Positions 61,514 through 64,000 of a DNA stretch of 64,000 nt are shown here, piece after piece; position 1 is the stretch's first letter; every line of letters begins with the position of its first letter. A program made the position numbers and the translations under genes. The stretch is from Micrasema longulum. Its lineage: Eukaryota > Arthropoda > Insecta > Trichoptera > Brachycentridae. The stretch is taken from NCBI GenBank assembly GCA_022494885.1, contig JAGVSM010005032.1, positions 297,283 to 361,282 on the forward strand, given 5' to 3'. Below the pieces are notes generated by a model, which saw nothing but the letters and a program-made list of their open reading frames with translations, was not told the DNA's origin and did no database searches.

Positions 61514-61902
61514 AATCGGGTTGTGGTCCTGTGGCTAGTGTCTCGGACTCACGGACCAATGGTCCGTGGTTCGAATCCCACTCTACTCCAACTTTATTTC
61601 CATTTTCTAATAGTGAGTTATTCACAACTCGTTGAAAGTGGACCTCAAAATTAAATATTTAGGTAAATCATAAGAACGCAAATATTTATTTTAAAAAATA
61701 TATACATATATATATATTCTCAAAATGGTAAAATAAAAAGGGTTGATGAAATACTTTTTAGTAAAAAAAAAATTGTGCAAATAAATATTTTTTTAATTAA
61801 TAATTTTAAATTCCCGCGAAAACGCTATATTGCGTTGGCCACGCCCCTTATACGTCACGATTCGATTGAAGTTTGACCGTCGTTTGTGACTGTTTAAATA
61901 GC
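61514..61902 (+). repeat. SINE3 with long 3' extension, copy 2
   Basis: Head AATCGGGTTGTGGTCCTGTG, GGACTCACGGACC, GGTTCGAATCCCACTC; body with ACAACTCGTTGAAAGTGGAC; then the same 200-bp extension as at 15195-15409 (TAAATTCCCGCG, GTCACGATTCGATTGAAG, GACTGTTTAAATAGC). Confidence 0.82.
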
Positions 61903-62599
61903 TCTAAAAATGGCTCTAAAAATTAAATATTTGGGTTAATCATAAGAAAGCAAATATTTCTTTTTTTCATAAAAAAAAACACATTTTAAACAAAGATTTC
62001 ACGTTTTAATTGCATAAAAAAGTACCTTTTAATCTTTAACGGAATATTTTCTTTTCTCTTTCTAATACTACAGAAAAATATTTTATCTGTCTATTTATTA
62101 TAGCGGGAAAAAAATCATTAACACATCTTTAATACCCACGAACAGGACATGCTTTTGTGGGATTTTTGTTTACTGTTTTTTCTGTTAATGTGCACATTGC
62201 TATGTAATCTTTTTTTTTTTAAACTCTGTTTTACCTCTTATGTATATTGTTAAAATAACAAAAAAATTCTAATATATTTTTTTCTAATTGTCAACCATGT
62301 CACAAAATGAACCCGAGACTCTTCCATGGTAGACAAACGCGCTGACTTTAAGATAAAATACTTTATGAAAGTAAGTAAGTACATAATAGTTTTAGGCGAA
62401 AAAAATAAGTTGAAAGTATATTTATTATTTTAGTATAGGTACGCAAAATACAAATATTTAATTATGTACCAACAACTTTTATTCTACCTTCGACATTCAT
62501 TTATCATTAGTGACCAACCAAAACAAGATTTTAAGCCGAAATCAAATTTCGGCTTCTGTTCTAATTACGACTGAAACCAAAAAATAAAACTAATTTAAA
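61903..62599. other. Mostly unassigned; SINE1 head fragment at 62290-62345
   Basis: AT-rich. 62290-62345 (CAACCATGTCACAAAATGAA, CCCGAGACTCTTCCATGG) resembles an inverted SINE1 head. A SINE3-like body piece (ATTAAATATTTGGGTTAATC) is at 61921. Confidence 0.4.
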
Positions 62600-62603
62600 T
62601 AAA

Positions 62604-62872
62604 AAATGTTTTGAGTTTGTCCAAATTTTTGTAGGCAAGAACTGGATTCAACCCACTAAGGGATGGTAGTATTAAAATATTAAAACAGGTTTTGGTTCAT
62701 AAATTTCACAAACATCAGCAGATGAAAGAATTGAAGGAATAAAAATGTTCCAAAATGGGCAAAATGGTGAATGTTACACAGTGTGTAAAGTGGCCACTTA
62801 AACCAGCCAATGACAGGTCATAAGCCTTGTAGATGCCTAGACGTATATATTCCCTTCTCAAAAGTGTTGATG
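62604..62872 (+). mobile_element. M1 copy, A followed by inverted B
   Basis: A (TTTTGAGTTTGTCCAAAT, GGATTCAACCCACTAAGGGA), then inverted B (AACATCAGCAGATGAAAGAA, GGGCAAAATGGTGAATG, CAGCCAATGACAGGTCATAA, ATATTCCCTTCTCAAAAGTG). Module C is absent. Confidence 0.78.
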
Positions 62873-62959
62873 TTTTTCAAATAATCCATCATTATTTCCT
62901 GCAGGGGTGCTGGATTAATACCCTCGAATCTCAAAAAAAAAAAAACGTTTTTATGATTT

Positions 62960-63115
62960 ACCTAAACATTTAATTTTAAGGGCCATTTTCAATGAGTAGC
63001 AAATAACTCACTTTTAGAAAATGGATATTGAGTTAGGGTAGAGTAGGGTTCGAACCACGGACCTTTGATCCGTGAGTCTGAGACACTAACTACAGGACCA
63101 CAACCCGATTTAAAT
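62960..63115 (-). repeat. SINE3 (inverted)
   Basis: AAGGGCCATTTTCAATGAGT, GGGTAGAGTAGGGTTCGAAC, CACGGACCTTTGATCCGTGA, GACCACAACCCGATTTAA. Confidence 0.83.
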
Positions 63116-63278
63116 AGTCAAGAAACATTTGTTTTTGTTTGTAAAGTTGAATTTGTACAAAAGGTTCTAGGATTTTAACTAATGTCCAGTGTTTAAATTA
63201 ATCATCAACAAAAAACGAAGATAACAAAGTAGGAACTTATAATAAAAGTAATCAAAAACTGATTTGAGTCTACTAAAT

Positions 63279-63417
63279 ACTTTATTTTATTTTTACAAAT
63301 ATAAAAACAAAAATTTTGTGACAATTGCTTCGCCTTCTTAGGGCATTTGGCATTCGTTTGAAAATAAAAAATTGTTACGAAATTTTTGTTTTTATATTTG
63401 TAAAAATAAAATAAAGT
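63279..63417. repeat. 48-bp inverted repeat with 43-bp spacer
   Basis: ACTTTATTTTATTTTTACAA... at 63279-63326 has its reverse complement at 63370-63417 with two mismatches. Lies immediately left of an M1 copy. Confidence 0.85.
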
Positions 63418-63420
63418 TTT

Positions 63421-63944
63421 TTAATTTATTTCAACAGAGACGGAAAACATTTTTGCGAAGCGAATATGGAAGTCTGGGCATTTACAGGGCTTATGGCCTG
63501 TCATTGGCTGGTTTAAGTGGCCACTTAACACACTGTGTAACATTCACCATTCTTCCCATGTTTAAACATCCACATTTTCTCAACTCTTCCATCTGTTGAC
63601 TTTTGTAAAGTAAAAGAGCTACACTTTTATCACGTGGGTGAGATTCATCCGGCTGAACCAAATCACCTACTAAGCAACGCCTGAAAACTGTTGAAATAAA
63701 TTTTAATATGAATAACTCCCTAGGGAGGAAATCCAGCCAGTCTGCAAGCATTTGGACGTACTCAAACATTTTTGAATACCTGGTAAAAGAAGAAGTATAA
63801 AAATTGGAAAATTGTTTTCAGGCGTTGCCTGGTAGGTGATTTGGTTCAGCCGGATGAATCTCACCTACGTGATAAATGTTTCAGCTCTTTAACTTCACCA
63901 AAGTCAACAGATGGAAGAGTTGAGGAAATGTGGATGTTCAAACA
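63421..63944. mobile_element. M1 large imperfect palindrome
   Basis: Forward B and C (63421-63690: ATTTATTTCAACAGAGACGG, CATTGGCTGGTTTAAGTGGC, CGGCTGAACCAAATCACCTA), then inverted A (CTCCCTAGGGAGGAAATCCA), then inverted C and B (GGCGTTGCCTGGTAGGTGAT, GGTTCAGCCGGATGAATC, AAGTCAACAGATGGAAGAG). Arms of about 130-150 bp. Confidence 0.82.
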
Positions 63945-64000
63945 TGGCGGCCTCCGTGGTGTAGTGGTCAAGACGCTTGATTCACGCACGAAAGGTTCCG
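63945..64000 (+). repeat. SINE2 head, cut by window end
   Basis: GGCGGCCTCCGTGGTGTAGT, GGTCAAGACGCTTGATTCAC, GAAAGGTTCCG. Inserted after CAAACATG of M1 module B. Confidence 0.88.

Overview
The window looks like AT-rich, gene-poor nuclear DNA from an arthropod, most likely an insect. Nothing suggests a prokaryote: there are no operons or ribosome-binding sites, and the long open frames that can be recognised are reverse-transcriptase relics. I found no host protein gene that I can support, although exons of a host gene with long introns cannot be excluded. The content is a dense, nested graveyard of retroelements and small non-autonomous elements.

Retroelement protein relics make up the coding-like content. 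At least 20 families or fragments of non-LTR retrotransposons (LINEs) are present on both strands. They include Jockey/CR1-like reverse transcriptases (the best is 4275-6078, minus strand, with a YADD active site), RTE-like C-termini (2330-2815, 9025-9595, 26745-27160, 29910-30600), a CR1/L2-like family with a (TTA)n-type end (34600-35150, plus copies at 21660 and 3368), an element with RNase H-like and cysteine motifs (37370 and 44100), and many isolated C-termini with their 3' UTRs. Two Penelope-like GIY-YIG endonuclease relics (22620-22985 minus, 49690-49900 plus) each carry a decayed hammerhead-ribozyme-like motif downstream.

Short elements are interspersed. Three tRNA-headed SINE families occur repeatedly: SINE1 (Gly-GCC-like head, GATGAT-like tail), SINE2 (Glu-like head, ends in GGCCTCCTGGCCTGTTGTG plus poly-A) and SINE3 (head TCGGGTTGTGGTCC). 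A modular element here called M1 is found at about 14 places. It is built from modules A, B and C in direct and inverted order. Two complete copies (27680-28344 and 31383-31870) have the same ends and are each flanked by a perfect 12-bp target duplication, and one of them splits a LINE reading frame. Three inverted-repeat MITE-like elements (795-914, 29240-29561, 59739-60177) and several short-loop fold-back duplications are also present.

Layout: 0-4 kb LINE ends; 4.3-6.1 kb the best LINE; 6-15 kb dispersed repeats and SINEs; 15-22 kb LINE fragments; 22.4-23 kb Penelope relic; 24.3-25.1 kb M1 with a very recent 220-bp tandem duplication; 25.6-30.6 kb nested LINEs, M1 and a MITE; 31.4-36.7 kb M1, SINEs and a LINE-SINE composite; 36-41.5 kb complex low-copy repeats; 41.9-42.2 kb a GC-rich island, the only obvious compositional outlier; 42.3-46.3 kb nested LINEs; 47-52 kb SINEs, second Penelope relic and M1; 55-58 kb LINEs and the second LINE-SINE composite; 59.7-60.2 kb a MITE inside a SINE; 61-64 kb SINEs and a large M1 palindrome. 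No intact autonomous element is present, so the interest lies in element architecture rather than in a functioning gene system.
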